Below, piece after piece: positions 25,901 to 34,900 of a stretch of DNA of 64,000 nt. The stretch comes from Ciona savignyi (lineage: Eukaryota; Chordata; Ascidiacea; Phlebobranchia; Cionidae). The notes below the pieces were generated by a model. The model was not told where the DNA came from, did not search any database, and saw only the letters and a program-made list of their open reading frames with translations. The stretch spans positions 26,218 to 90,217 of the forward strand of contig CH002572.1 in the NCBI GenBank assembly GCA_000149265.1, given 5' to 3'. How positions within the stretch are numbered: the first letter of the stretch is position 1; every line of letters begins with the position of its first letter. The translations under genes were made by a program, and so were the position numbers.

Positions 25901-27053
25901 CAATATATATATATACCGACTCTATACAAAAACTCTATGAAGGAACGACTAAATAATACACAACACAATGCAATATAGCTTCGGTAACCCGGTCCTAGTG
26001 CATGCCATATCCGGTAAACTGACTGTGGGTACGAGATAATCTGATATTTTTACGTGTTGTAACACCCTACGTTTCTACCTCACGGATAAAGAATATTATT
26101 CTATACTATACAATATAAAAGGAAGACCTTTCTTCTAATTGCATATAATCATTGGCTATGACAACAGCACTGTCCTTTTAAGTGGAATGTATATTCAAAA
26201 CACTATAACGTGTATTTAAAACAGTTAAACCTGCTATTCAAAAAAGTGGAACGTATGATATTCATGTTTATCTCAGTGAATGGGAAAATGACATGGACGT
26301 TATCACATGGGTAATCGTTAGATAACCTCTAGCCACCATCATGTTACAAAAGCCTCTAGCCATCACCAGGTTAGAGTGTGTAATGTATAATTTGGACGTT
26401 CATTCAATTTGGTAGAACCCATTATTTTAGTTCAAGTTAAGTACTTAGCATAATGTCACGGCCGATTAGCTAGCGATCAGTTTTGAATCTGTAACCCTTC
26501 GACTTAAAGGCGATGCACAAATTTACCAACGTATTTGGTTAAGCGTTTACAAAATAACCGGTATTCAAAATAAGGTTTATCCAATATTACGTTCGAGTTA
26601 TCGTAATAGTGGGAAGTATTATTTTATTTCATTTTCTGTTTAGTTTATTTCTTTGTCAATTTATTCTATTTGTATAAGGTTAAAATAATAAACAAAAAGG
26701 GGACCTTTCAACTACATTTAGCAAGCAACAAAGAAAAAAAGGTAACTAAAAGCCAGACGTCAAAAGTAATTAATTAACACTAATAGCTTTGAGCGGAACC
26801 GAATTGTCCAAATTAAGCCTAATTTCCGGCAATTAAACTCGGAAGTAACTTAAACAGTCCAAAGCGAAGATTAAGTCACCTTAGCTTGGCAGACATGTTA
26901 TTTCCCGCCTTTACGTCACAATACTGGTTATGATCTAACATTGCTCAAATAAAAAATATTAATTTAGTTAACTAGCAATATTTGAATTACCTTGAACTTA
27001 CCTTGAATAAATAAAGCTTGTAGAAGAAAAAGGGTTACATAAATAAGGAACAT
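8055..27053 (-). CDS. TIE: Tie receptor tyrosine kinase, 29 exons, 1488 aa
   Basis: Complete gene for a single-pass receptor tyrosine kinase of the Tie family, the vertebrate members of which are angiopoietin receptors. The 29 coding exons, all GT-AG with matching phases, sum to 4467 nt. Order: signal peptide; Ig1; Ig2 without the usual cysteine pair, as in vertebrate Tie2; three EGF repeats (207-338); Ig3 (about 340-464); six FN3 domains (465-1068); membrane segment (about 1091-1112); juxtamembrane region (to 1179); kinase (about 1195-1460); short tail. Kinase landmarks: GVGNFGQV (1200-1207), AVK with Lys1224, HRDLAARN (1325-1332), DFG (1345-1347). The tail keeps the Tie hallmark YVNT at Tyr1467. 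Human TIE2 is 1124 aa; the extra length is mostly three additional FN3 domains. The kinase core looks catalytically intact. Tie1 and Tie2 arose in vertebrates, so I assign it only to the Tie family. Exons are listed in the sub-features. Confidence 0.96.
8225..8395 (-). repeat. SINE family B fragment in the last Tie intron
   Basis: Reverse-complement family text: 'tgggtccaggcaatgttagt', 'caaagacataaccgactt' and 'ccagtttcgaacctacaacc'. The intron spans 8127-8488. Confidence 0.65.
8790..9080 (+). repeat. SINE family B copy, antisense to Tie
   Basis: Diverged full-length copy in the 8595-9267 intron: 'ttgatcgaaaccatccgctg', 'gggcaaggtactcaacgggc', then 'ggtgggggcgagttataatc'. Confidence 0.6.
9600..10035. 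repeat. Two SINE family A copies flanking Tie exon 26
   Basis: One copy on the minus strand at about 9604-9701 runs up to the exon 26 donor at 9707. A second on the plus strand at about 9928-10030 lies just beyond the acceptor at 9893. Both have the 'tggccgaatggttaa'-type box A and a 'ttcgaaac'- or 'tgaac'-type box B. Confidence 0.7.
10985..11445. repeat. SINE family A cluster and (AT)n microsatellite
   Basis: Minus-strand copies lie at about 10990-11092 and 11128-11225, and a plus-strand copy at about 11340-11440. A dinucleotide AT run fills 11099-11126 between the first two. All are in the intron between Tie exons 23 and 24. Confidence 0.7.
11604..12521 (-). CDS. TIE: Tie exons 22-23: membrane span and juxtamembrane region
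   Basis: Exon 22 (12389-12521) encodes a stalk and then the hydrophobic span [20 protein letters not shown] (residues about 1091-1112). Exon 23 (11604-11802) starts with a basic stop-transfer run ([10 protein letters not shown]) and continues as a Ser/Thr-rich juxtamembrane segment without recognisable domains. Confidence 0.9.
12130..12345 (-). repeat. SINE family B copy, Tie intron 22
   Basis: Minus-strand copy: 'gatcacctcacgcccatcgt', 'aagtgccttgcccaagaaca', 'caacccttcgactgaaaggc'. The rest of the 11803-12388 intron is unremarkable. Confidence 0.75.
12522..12988. other. AT-rich Tie intron, no features seen
   Basis: Very AT-rich with scattered 'ttaaaac' and 'aacatattt' phrases; no repeat family or exon recognised. 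Confidence 0.4.
12989..19742 (-). CDS. TIE: Tie exons 11-21: six fibronectin III domains
   Basis: FN3-1: exons 19583-19742 and 19234-19379. FN3-2: 18500-18634 and 17811-18002. FN3-3: 17583-17692 and 16964-17156. FN3-4: 15846-16030 plus the start of 14968-15234. FN3-5: the rest of 14968-15234 plus 14221-14356. FN3-6: 13562-13731 and 12989-13106. The domains show the FN3 tryptophan (for example [12 protein letters not shown]) and the Tyr-x-Phe/Val strand ([18 protein letters not shown]). Each FN3 starts and ends at a phase 1 junction, except the FN3-4/FN3-5 boundary, which is fused inside one 267-nt exon. FN3-1 is the closest match to vertebrate Tie FN3-1 ([24 protein letters not shown]). Confidence 0.9.
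13190..13480 (-). repeat. SINE family B copy, Tie intron 20
   Basis: Minus-strand copy with 'aacctcgcgcccaccttcgg', 'gtgccttgcccaaggacaca' and 'ccagtttcgaatctgcaaac'. Confidence 0.75.
13772..14192. repeat. SINE family A (plus) and B (minus) copies, Tie intron 19
   Basis: A family A copy at about 13772-13870 on the plus strand is followed by a family B copy at about 13970-14192 on the minus strand. The latter retains the 'gggcaatcgtcagattaacc' block. Confidence 0.7.
14560..14840. repeat. SINE family A (minus) and truncated family B (plus), Tie intron 18
   Basis: The family A copy spans about 14563-14668. The head half of a family B copy spans about 14712-14840 and ends at 'ccgaaccaaat'. Confidence 0.65.
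15235..15845. other. Tie intron 17, nothing recognised
   Basis: AT-rich sequence with no repeat family, exon or RNA gene that I can support. Confidence 0.4.
16146..16480. mobile_element. MITE with about 40-bp imperfect inverted ends
   Basis: The left end, CACATTGGTGCAAAACCGAT with GCGGAAAATCGGCACC further in, matches the reverse complement of the right end (16441-16480: AGTGCCGATTTCCGTTAAAA to TACCATTGTG) over about 40 bp. The core has no coding capacity. It sits in Tie intron 16. The target duplication was not resolved. Confidence 0.65.
17265..17560 (-). repeat. Two minus-strand SINE family A copies, Tie intron 15
   Basis: A truncated copy is near 17265-17345 and a fuller one at about 17452-17558. 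The fuller copy carries 'gtttcgaacccatgatggga' and 'caaccattcggccgtacgat'. Confidence 0.65.
18003..18499. other. Tie intron 13, nothing recognised
   Basis: No exon or repeat family identified in this interval. Confidence 0.35.
18755..19020 (-). repeat. SINE family B copy, Tie intron 12
   Basis: Reverse-complement copy from 'gtttattcctg..tctccgtgaatggg' through 'gggattaggcgatgtttact' to 'gaaactcttcggccgaagga'. Confidence 0.7.
19813..21562 (-). CDS. TIE: Tie exons 8-10: third Ig domain
   Basis: Exons 21487-21562, 21353-21448 and 19813-19978. The Ig core runs from [20 protein letters not shown] to [18 protein letters not shown], with the expected cysteine pair. Exon 8 is short (76 nt) and its acceptor choice (TTTCAG at 21563) is set by phase 2 of exon 7. 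The intron between exons 9 and 10 (19979-21352) carries the inverted minisatellite described separately. Confidence 0.85.
20235..20768. repeat. Inverted minisatellite with fold-back arms, Tie intron 9
   Basis: Left arm about 20238-20297 (TTTTATCAATAGTCCCGCTT core) is repeated inverted at about 20586-20657. Between the arms lie about 17 copies of a 15-17 bp unit (CAACTGAACCCCTT). Beyond the right arm lie about 7 copies of the same unit in the opposite orientation (AAGGGGTTCAGTTG, 20659-20765). The two arm-array modules are therefore reverse complements of each other in part, with little coding meaning. Confidence 0.85.
20770..21352. other. Rest of Tie intron 9
   Basis: AT-rich sequence with no recognised element; includes purine-rich text at about 21145-21175. 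Confidence 0.35.
21616..22290 (-). CDS. TIE: Tie exons 6-7: three EGF repeats
   Basis: Exon 6 (22015-22290) encodes two EGF modules with the Tie-specific text [18 protein letters not shown] and [13 protein letters not shown]. Exon 7 (21616-21775) encodes the third ([26 protein letters not shown]) and the linker to Ig3. Cysteine spacing matches vertebrate Tie EGF repeats; this is the strongest family signature outside the kinase. Confidence 0.95.
21855..21972 (+). repeat. SINE family B 3' half, Tie intron 6
   Basis: 'acacactgcaatagctccgg', 'ggtgggcgcgaggtgatctg', 'cccattcacggggataaata' and 'atcctgtatcct' mark the second half and tail of the family. It ends about 40 bp before exon 6. Confidence 0.75.
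22499..24860 (-). CDS. TIE: Tie exons 2-5: Ig1 and Ig2
   Basis: Exons 24715-24860, 24238-24370, 23112-23275 and 22499-22622. Exons 2-3 ([11 protein letters not shown] to YSYKMNVD) match the Tie N-terminal Ig domain, with cysteines in MLCTDV and FTCGEG. Exons 4-5 form the second Ig-like domain. It lacks the canonical disulphide but retains [10 protein letters not shown] and the SAATRLIVR end, matching the DAGVYSARY..FTRLIV segment of vertebrate Tie2. Confidence 0.9.
22665..22930. repeat. Degraded SINE family A and B pieces, Tie intron 4
   Basis: A minus-strand family A remnant lies at about 22670-22765 ('aagtttcgaactgacaatgg'). A short family B remnant follows at about 22795-22930. Confidence 0.45.
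23395..24160 (-). repeat. SINE family B and A copies, Tie intron 3
   Basis: Family B at about 23400-23645 on the minus strand ('acgggcaatcgtcagattac', 'gcccaccgccgggttaccgg'). Family A at about 24055-24158 on the minus strand ('agtttcgagcccgggctcgt'). A partial family A tail lies near 23885. A short 'ttgtatagaaaa' duplication is at about 23953-23990. Confidence 0.6.
24540..24640 (-). repeat. SINE family B fragment, Tie intron 2
   Basis: 'aataggatgcgatgctttat..cgaatgggaaaacgcaagg' and 'cacacgggcaatcgtcagaa' are the reverse-complement tail part of the family. Confidence 0.5.
24885..25095. repeat. Family C inverted element copy, Tie intron 1
   Basis: 'gaaagtaggaaagaagaaaa' leads into telomere-like 'ctaaccctaac' text and 'cattttaatgcgcagttttt', the same order as near 800-1135, 50592-50935 and 62206-62995. 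Downstream, 25410-25465 holds four 11-12 bp 'gaaccggatct'-type repeats. Confidence 0.5.
25790..26095 (+). repeat. SINE family B copy with nested family A remnant, Tie intron 1
   Basis: The family B text is interrupted at about 25873-25935 by a family A head ('tatggccgaatggttatcgc'). Family B then resumes with 'acacaacacaatgcaatata'. The end runs into segmental duplication block A. Confidence 0.5.
26265..26525 (-). repeat. SINE family B copy in Tie intron 1
   Basis: Minus-strand copy: 'atgtttatctcagtgaatgg', 'ggtagaacccattattttag', 'ttttgaatctgtaacccttc'. Confidence 0.7.
27002..27053 (-). CDS. TIE: Tie exon 1: signal peptide
   Basis: ATG at 27053. It encodes [17 protein letters not shown], a typical hydrophobic signal peptide core, then a CAAG|GTAAGT donor with a phase 1 intron. 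This joins in frame to exon 2 (24715-24860). There is no in-frame alternative start nearby. A TTTCTCAG acceptor-like site about 35 bp upstream of the ATG could be a cis-splice or spliced-leader site. Confidence 0.85.
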
Positions 27054-27420
27054 CTTCGGTTGAATTGCGACTATTTTGACTGAGAAACTAAACTTTACTC
27101 ATGCACGCTGCCCAGCTGTAACTGCACTGCTGACAAAGATCATTGTCACGAAACAATGGGACCAAATTTTCACCAAGATTGCAAGGTGTCGTCTCGAAAC
27201 TTCTGAGAAATGGATTCCCAACTTTGATTTCGGGCACCGACTCCCTTCGCGTCGACACATTGCCTCGATACAACTTCCGTTTGTTTACCGGCATTGCTCC
27301 GTGACGTCATAATGTTGTTTCATTGTTGAATCCGAGAACTTTTCCCAGATCGGTGTGTTGTGACGTCACCAACTAGCCAGACTAAAAGCGATTCGGATGT
27401 ACGTCATAATGACCGATTCT
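27054..27420 (-). promoter_or_regulatory. Candidate Tie promoter region
   Basis: Region immediately upstream of the Tie start codon. It has two CRE-type palindromes, TGACGTCA at 27302-27309 and 27361-27368, about 250-315 bp upstream. No clear TATA box was seen. Assignment is positional inference. Confidence 0.35.
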
Positions 27421-27489
27421 CACGGACCGTACTAGAACATCGGGATAATAGAATTGTTCACACTTTTCTAGAATGTACCATATATGGAT

Positions 27490-27862
27490 GGATGTGTCGT
27501 TTAAATCCTAAACCGACCGTAAACGCGGGGTAATCTAACGATTGCCCATGTAATGCCCCTTGCGTTTACCCACCAACGGGATTAAAACTTGAATATCCTA
27601 TCCTTGGCCAGTTGATTACCTCTTTTATAAATAGAAAGGTTGCTTTTTCGAAACTAGTCTGTAGGTAGTCGGTTGTGTCCTTTGGCAAGAGATTTTTTGA
27701 AATGATTTTACCAAATTGAAGCAAAGTCTCAATAATACACACACAACATACTGTACTAGTTCTGGTGACCCGATGAAAGGCACGAGGTAATCTGACAATG
27801 TCCTAGTGTTAACCCCCTTTCCCATTAACGGGGATAAACATGAATATCCTGTCCTGGGAGGA
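27490..27862 (+). repeat. SINE family B fragment and copy upstream of Tie
   Basis: A tail fragment lies at about 27495-27605 and a copy from about 27640 to 27860 ('ggtagtcggttgtgtccttt', 'ggtgacccgatgaaaggcac', 'ggggataaacatgaatatcc'). Confidence 0.7.
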
Positions 27863-29604
27863 CGGGGGAGGGGAATCCACACGATAAGTTACCCATGTTT
27901 ATCATCTGACCACTATTCCGACTTGTGGGAATCTAGACAGAATGTAACCATTATTATAGGCTGATTACTAAAAAAATCTAGCTGTTGAAGTATTTACCAC
28001 TGGTATCGTCAGATAACAGGTAAACACGGATCCATTTGCTGAAGCTAACGCAATGAATTTATCCATGTTTATCATCTAACCATTCTGAAGAAAATCTATG
28101 GTTGAGTTAATTATATTGTGACTGGGGGAAGTGCAGGAAAGAATTTATCCATTATAACGGCTAGTCTGGTGGTTTAGTACGACGCCTTTCAACCGAAAGG
28201 TTATAAATCGAAACTGGTCGCTAGCTAGTCGGTTGTGTTCTTGGGCAAGGCACTTAACGGACATTGCCTAAACCCAGCGGAATAATGGGTTCTACTAATT
28301 TAAAGGAACGTGTGTATCAAATATACAATACGCTGCAATAGCTCCGGTAACCCGACGGTGGGCGCAAGGTGATCTGACGATTGCCCGTGTGTTAAAATCC
28401 TTAGTTTTCCCATTTACCGGGATTATCATTAATATCCTATTATCGTCTGATTAATAAAAAATCTAGCTGTTGAAGGATTTATTAATGTTATCGTCAGATA
28501 ACAGGTAAACACGGGTCCTTTTGCTGAAGCTAACGCAATGGGCTATTTACGATTGAGACGTTTGTATTGTTTTAATTTAACCTAGCAGTAGGGAAAACCA
28601 AGGATAAAAAATGCAAACTTGCGTTGCATATCACTTCACTTATCCGCAGTTATCATTGGATAACTCTATTCACGTGTCATTTGTATCCTTATAGGTGGGG
28701 AGATCTCACTAAAGATGGCGTATAACCAATTAAGACCTCTATGAACGGCAGGATGTGACGAGTGGTACTCCTCCATGAGTCATCCTTTTTAAACGAGTGT
28801 TTTGCTGAGTAACAATGGTGGTGATTCCCCAATGTTTGTTTGGTTGAAAGCAGCATGTGCTAGGCTGCGCGCCGGTGTTCTCGTTTAGCTGTAAAGTTTT
28901 GTAATCGTGGAGCAGTGCTTTGTAAAATAAAGGTGTTGATTGTGCATCTGCTAGCTGTTTTGTTGGAAAAAAGTTGCCGATGTACGAAGGGGTATGGGCT
29001 CAAAATTTTTAAACAAAATTTTGTAGGGTTTTGAGCTAAGGTTGCAGATCCAAGCTTCAATTTTAAATTGTGAAAAAATCTAAGACTTCCTATGTCAGGA
29101 TTTTGAGTGACAGTCGTTTTTGTGAGGTTAGTTTGCATTGGAGAGATAGGGAGAATAATTAGTTGAACGCCTCCTAAAGGATTTATCTACGATTGCTAAC
29201 TGATAAGTCAGCACCACCGTTAGTTGCAGAAGCTATTGAAATGTGTTGAATATCAGGTTTTAGTGCATCCCATTAATTCAATTGATCAAGGCGATATGCC
29301 TTGCCCAAGCACACAACTGTTTAACTAGCGACCAGTTTCGAACGCACAACCCTTCGGCATAAAGGAAGCGCACTAACTTATCAAGCTGTTCAGTGGTATT
29401 TCGTCCTAGGCAACATCACAGAAAAACACAATAACGAAATGGTATATTTCGTGCAATCTTTACGACCTGGCAAATGTAGCACCTGTAACTTTTTATTACG
29501 TTGAATTGAATGCAAGAAGACAGAATGATTTTTAACCAATATCAGTGAGACGGTAGAGTGTGTCTATGAAAACCGTGATGTAATTACCATTCAGGACAGG
29601 CAAG

Positions 29605-29720
29605 AGTTTTTTAACTGGACCTAGTTTCGAACCAATAATGGGCTCATCACTATGACCATTTTTTCATATAAAAATCTGTATATGGTTCGATAATGTTACC
29701 CATTCGGCCACATGACACAA
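29605..29720 (-). repeat. SINE family A copy in duplication copy 1
   Basis: 'aactggacctagtttcgaac' to 'acccattcggccacatgaca'; its duplicated partner is at about 31408-31515. Confidence 0.7.
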
Positions 29721-31559
29721 CTAATATGGTGAACGTACTCCAGCGAAAAAAAGATGAACAAACGCCTTTTCGCCAGCGTTCACACATGTGAATCCGGTCT
29801 TGACTATGCGAAAGCTAAAACATTGTATTTTCTAATTATCATTGTATTTCTAAATTACGGTAACCCGGTCCTAGTGCCTGCCATATCCCCGGTAAACTGA
29901 CAGTGGGTACGAGATGATATGATATTTTTACGTGTTGTAACACCCTACGTTTCTACCGCACGGATAAAGATTATTATTCTATACTATACAATATAAAAGG
30001 AAGACCTTTTCCCTAATTGCATATTATCATTGGGTATGACAACAGCACTGTCCTTTTAAGTGGTATGTATATTTAAAACACTATAACGTGTATTTAAAAC
30101 AGTTAAACCTGCTATTCAAAATAGTGGAACGTATGATATTCATGTTTATCTCAGTGAATGGGAGCTTGTGGGAATCTAGACAGAATGGGACTTGTGGGAA
30201 TCTAGACAGAATGTAACCATTATTATAGGCTGATTACTTAAAAAATCTAGCTGTTGAAGTATTTACCACTGGTATCGTCAGATAACAGGTAAACACGGTT
30301 CCATTTGCTGAAGCTAACGCAATGAATTTATCCATGTTTATTATCTGACCATTCTGAAGAAAATCTATGGTTGAGTTAATTATATTATGACTGGGGGAAG
30401 TGCAGGAAAGAATTTATCCATTATTACGGCTAGTCTGGTGCGGTTTAGTATACGACGCCTTTCAACCGAAAGGTTATAAATCAAAACTGTTCGCTAGCTA
30501 GTCGGTTATGTTCTTGGGCAAGGCACTTTACGGACATTGCCTAAACCCGGCGGAATAATGGGTTCTACTAATTTGAAGGAACGTGTGTATCGAATATACA
30601 ATACGCTGCAATAGCTCCGGTAACCCGACGGTGGGCGCAAGGTGATCTGACGATTGCCCGTGTGTTAAAATTCTTAGTTTTCCCATTTACCGGGAATATC
30701 CTATTATCGTCTGATTAATAAAAAATCTAGATGTTAAAGGATTTATCAATGTTATCGTCAGATAACAGGTAAACACGAGTCCTTTTGCTGAAGCTAACGC
30801 AATGGGCTATTTTCGATTGAGACGTTTGTATTGTTTTAATTTAACCTAGCAGTAGGGAAAACCAAGGATGAAAAATGCAATTTTGCGTTGCATATCACTT
30901 CACTTATCCACAGTTTTCACTGGATAACTCTATTCACGTGTCATTTGTATCCTTATAGGTGAGGAGATATCATTGAAGGATTTATCTACGATTCCTATAA
31001 CTGATAAATCAGCACCACCGTTCAGTTGCAGAAGCTATTGCAATGTGTTGAATATCAGGTTTTAGTGCATCCCATTAATTCAATGGATCAAGGCGATATG
31101 CCTTGCCCAAGCACACAACTGTTTAACTAGCGACCAGTTTCGAACGCACAACCCTTCGGCATAAAGGAAGCGCACTAACTTATCAAGCTGTTCAGTGGTA
31201 TTTCGTCCTAGGCAACATCACGAAAAACACAATAGCAAAATGTATATTTCGTGCAATCTTTACGACCTGGCAACGGTAGCACCTGTAACTTTTTATTACG
31301 TTGAATTGAATGCAAGAAGACAGAAAGATTTTTAACCAATATCAGTGAGACGGTAGATTGTGTCTATGAAAACCGTGAAGTAATTGACATTCAGGACAGG
31401 CAAGAGTTTTTTTAACTGGACCTAGTTTCGAATCCATAATGGGCTCATCACTATGACCATTTTTTTATATAAAAATCTGCATATGGTTCGTTACCGTTAC
31501 CCATTCGGCCACATCATACAACCAATATGGTGAACGTACGCCAGCGAACTAATTTATGA

Positions 31560-31880
31560 TGGCATACTCCACAAATTCAAAAAAACGGTCTTGGCAAGCC
31601 CGTCATGGGTTCGAAACCCGTTAATAAAAAGAGCAAACACCTGTTCGCCTGCGTTCAAACGTGTGTATGGATCCGGTCTTGACCATGCGAAAGCTAAAAC
31701 ATTGTACTTTCTAAGTATCCGCTAGAACCAGTGATGTTAAACACCATGTGTTTCCATTAAACATTTTTTTTATTTGACCTTAGTTTCCAACCCAACATGT
31801 GCGCGTTCGTAAGACCGTATATATAGGAGTCGGTATATGTATCGGTCGCGTTAAGCGTTTGACCACACAACCGTACAAAT
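31560..31880. repeat. SINE family A copies between the duplication and OGFOD1
   Basis: A plus-strand 3' part lies at about 31585-31630 ('cgtcatgggttcgaaaccc'). A minus-strand copy lies at about 31770-31880, whose A-rich tail on the minus strand contains AATAAA (31769-31774). Confidence 0.6.
31769..31774 (-). terminator. Possible OGFOD1 poly(A) signal inside a SINE tail
   Basis: AATAAA on the minus strand about 170 bp after the OGFOD1 stop codon (31943-31945). It lies within the A-rich 3' tail of a family A SINE oriented with the gene. Confidence 0.35.
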
Positions 31881-31942
31881 GACCAAGTTTTAAACACTTT
31901 AAATAAACATTCCGTGCTGCGCAAGTGGTGTGACACTGAACT

Positions 31943-34900
31943 TTACTGGACGTAAGACATCGAAATATCATATATTTCATGCGGGGCGCGGCTGTTGACG
32001 TATTTTACGAACCGTAGAGCTTCGTTATCACGGTAAGCAACTGATAAGTTGTTTTTCGCAGGAACGATGGTTAGTAGCTGTGAAGGGAATTTGTTGTTGT
32101 ATTTTTTGCTCTATTTTTTTGTTGGAAATGGCAAAAGCATATTTTTATTATTAGATACTAAACTAGTCCTACCGGTTAGTCTGGTGGTTTAGTCAACGCC
32201 TTTCAACCAAATGGTTGCAGGTTCAAAACTTGTCGCTAGCTAGTCGGCTGTGTCCTTGGGCAAGGCACTTAACGAACATTGCCTGATCCCAGCGGATTAA
32301 TGGATTCTACCTAATTGACGGAACGTCTAAATGATACACAACACACTGCAATAGCTCCGGTAACCTGACGGTGGACGCGAGGTGATCTGATGATTTCCCG
32401 TGTGTTAACCCCCTTGGTTTTCCATTCACGGGGATAAACATAAATATTCTATCCTAACTAAGCTTATACTGGTGAGTAGGCGTTGGGCACACAGCAACTA
32501 AATAAGTAAAAATTTTGTAAAAAATAGTAAGAAAAAACAAGGTTAAATGGAAAATGTCAAAGAGTGAAAGACAAATAAGGCAAACAATTAAACTAACCTC
32601 TTCATTCTCATTATCAGCCACATAAGCAATGTAGCCGCCATTTTCTTCCGACCAACCTAACAATGGATGAAATGGTGTTGGAAAACATTAACTAAAATTT
32701 GTGGAATAATATCTTTGTAGAAACACATTTCCGAGACTTTGTCATGATACTTTTTACCAGGCCAAGGTTTGAACCCATGATGGGCTCGTTAGCAAGATCT
32801 TTTGTGCATAGAATTGTTGCATGTATCGATTGCGTTAACTTTTTGGCCACACCCTACTGGTTAGTCTGATGGATTAGTGAGTCGCCTTTCAACCAAAGAG
32901 TTGCAGTTTCTAAACCGGTCACTACCTAATCGGCGACGCACTTAAGGGACATTGCCAGCGGATTAATGGGTTCTACTAAATTTAAGGAACGTGTGAATCA
33001 TACACAAAAGACTGCAATAGCTCCGGTAACCTGACGGTGGGCGCAAGGTGATCTGACGATTGCCCGTGTGTTAACCGTCTTCGTTTTCCCATTCATGGGG
33101 ATGCACATAAATATCCTATCCTATCCTACACAAGTGTGCACTGTGCATACTGTACCATGCCATCAAACAATAATGTGCCAGTTGGCTCAATTGATAATTA
33201 TTGGTGATCTGCAAGCAGTCAAAAGGTTGTGGGCTCACGATAAAACGCAAACAAATTCAAACACAAATTTCTTTAATCAATCATTAATATCGTAAATACC
33301 ATAATAAAATCACAGAACCTACCTTGTGCATTAATAAAAAGATTCACGTCTATGGCGAATTCTCCACGTTCGTAATCATTGTCACGTAACAATGTATAAC
33401 AACCTTTTTCCCAACGTCGGAATTCGGACCTGGGTGTGAGAGAGAGGGTTTTGCATCATCAAAACAAATTTTGTGTAAAATTATTGAAAATACTGTGATT
33501 TCAATATTTGTGTGTAAAAATTGTAGTGTTCAAGAATCAAGGTTCTTCGCTGACATGAGGTGTTGAGTATTCTGGTCCCCGATTGGAGGGGTTGGTTCGA
33601 ATCCCACTTCTGACACCATGTAGTGTTCGACACACATTAGTTAATACGTCCTTTATTATAAGTGTGTCGAGATGGAAAGAGATGGCAAGGGAGGTGCCTC
33701 GGGCTTATATAGCAGGCATAACACAGAGATCTTAAATAATACTACAAAAACAATGCGATTTTGCAATCAGAATAGGATAGGCTGTACATGCGTATTTCGA
33801 TTAAACGGTTGTAAAAAGCCGGGATTGTATAACAAGATACCACATGAAACACCCATAGTCTGAATTGGTGGTGGGTGTGTCGTGTTGGAACTGAAGGGTT
33901 GCAGGTTTGAAACTGGTTGCTCGTTATTAGGTTGTGTTTTTTTGTGCAGAGCACTTAGGCATTTCTTGAACCGAGTGGATTAATGGTAGTTGTAAAACTA
34001 AAAGAACATCTCCATTGACCCAATGGATTAATGGTAGTTGTAAAAGAACATCTCCATCATATACAACACACTACATTAGCTCTAGTGGCTAGGTAATCTG
34101 GTGATTTCGTGTGTGATAACTATCTTGAGTTTCCAATCACAGGAATAAAACAGAAATACCGTTAGTCTGGTGGTTTAATGCGACGCCTTCCAACCGCAAG
34201 GTTTAAGGTTCGAAACTGATCGCTAGCTAATTAGTTGTGTCCTTGGGCAAGGCACTTAACGGACATTGTCTTATGTCTGAACCCAGCGAATTAATGAGTT
34301 GTACTAAATTAAAAAAACATGTGAATCATACACAACACACTGCAATAGCTCCGGTAACCCGACAGTGGGCGCGAGGTGATCTGACGATTGCCCGTGTGTT
34401 AACCCTCTTGGTTTTCCCATTCACGGGAATAAACATGAATATCCTATCCTATTTGAACAGAAGTGTTTCTGATCCCGTACTTGTTGTTCCTATCCTATCC
34501 TAAATACCAATATAACTCGGTAAACTCCTAATACAACAAAAGCAACAACCATTATAAAAAGCCTACACCAACCGACAAGTGGAACAAGTGCCGGGTTTCG
34601 GTTGACTGACTTTTCGACGTTTCGTTTCTGTCTCTTCGTCAGAGTCCGAGTCCTCTGTCATTGGGTGGAACGATAACCCTGTATGTGATGTCATAATGCT
34701 TAAAAGATAGGTTCTTTAGTTAATTCATCGTGTACGACTTAAGATTGGTGGGTTAGTAAGTTGTCTTTAAATCAAAATTTTGAAGGATCGAAATTGGCTG
34801 ATGGCTAGTTGGTTGTGTTGTTGGACAGTACACTTAGTAAATATTAGTTTAAACCACTGCTTAAAAGGGATGAACTAAAACTGGTAAAAAAACCAGTGGT

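Larger units (their letters stand above)
25991..31700. repeat. Imperfect tandem segmental duplication at the Tie 5' end
   Basis: Copy 1 blocks are 25991-26285, 27920-28712 and 29162-29838. The same three blocks recur contiguously in copy 2 at 29861-30164, 30187-30970 and 30973-31690. Identity is high: long identical phrases such as 'ggtaacccggtcctagtgc', 'gtcagataacaggtaaacac' and 'caccaccgtt'. Copy 2 lacks the 1.6-kb segment that in copy 1 contains Tie exon 1, and also lacks 28713-29161. SINE copies are carried inside both (about 28161-28445 and 30425-30705; 29265-29390 and 31065-31200). Confidence 0.9.

Noticed and set aside
27076-27312. Open frames on both strands upstream of Tie (27076-27312 plus; 27088-27294 minus)
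   Set aside because: They overlap each other in the promoter/5' UTR region, have no recognisable similarity and do not connect to exons.
28860-29138. Minus-strand frame MQTNLTKTTVTQ.. in the segment missing from duplication copy 2
   Set aside because: No domain, composition or splice evidence; could be part of an inserted element but cannot be supported as a gene.
34237-34503. Open frames at 34237-34503, 44483-44755, 48089-48430, 51794-52051 and 52234-52437 sharing one peptide
   Set aside because: They are the same SINE family B sequence translated in the same frame; conservation follows the repeat DNA, with no start, splice or domain logic.
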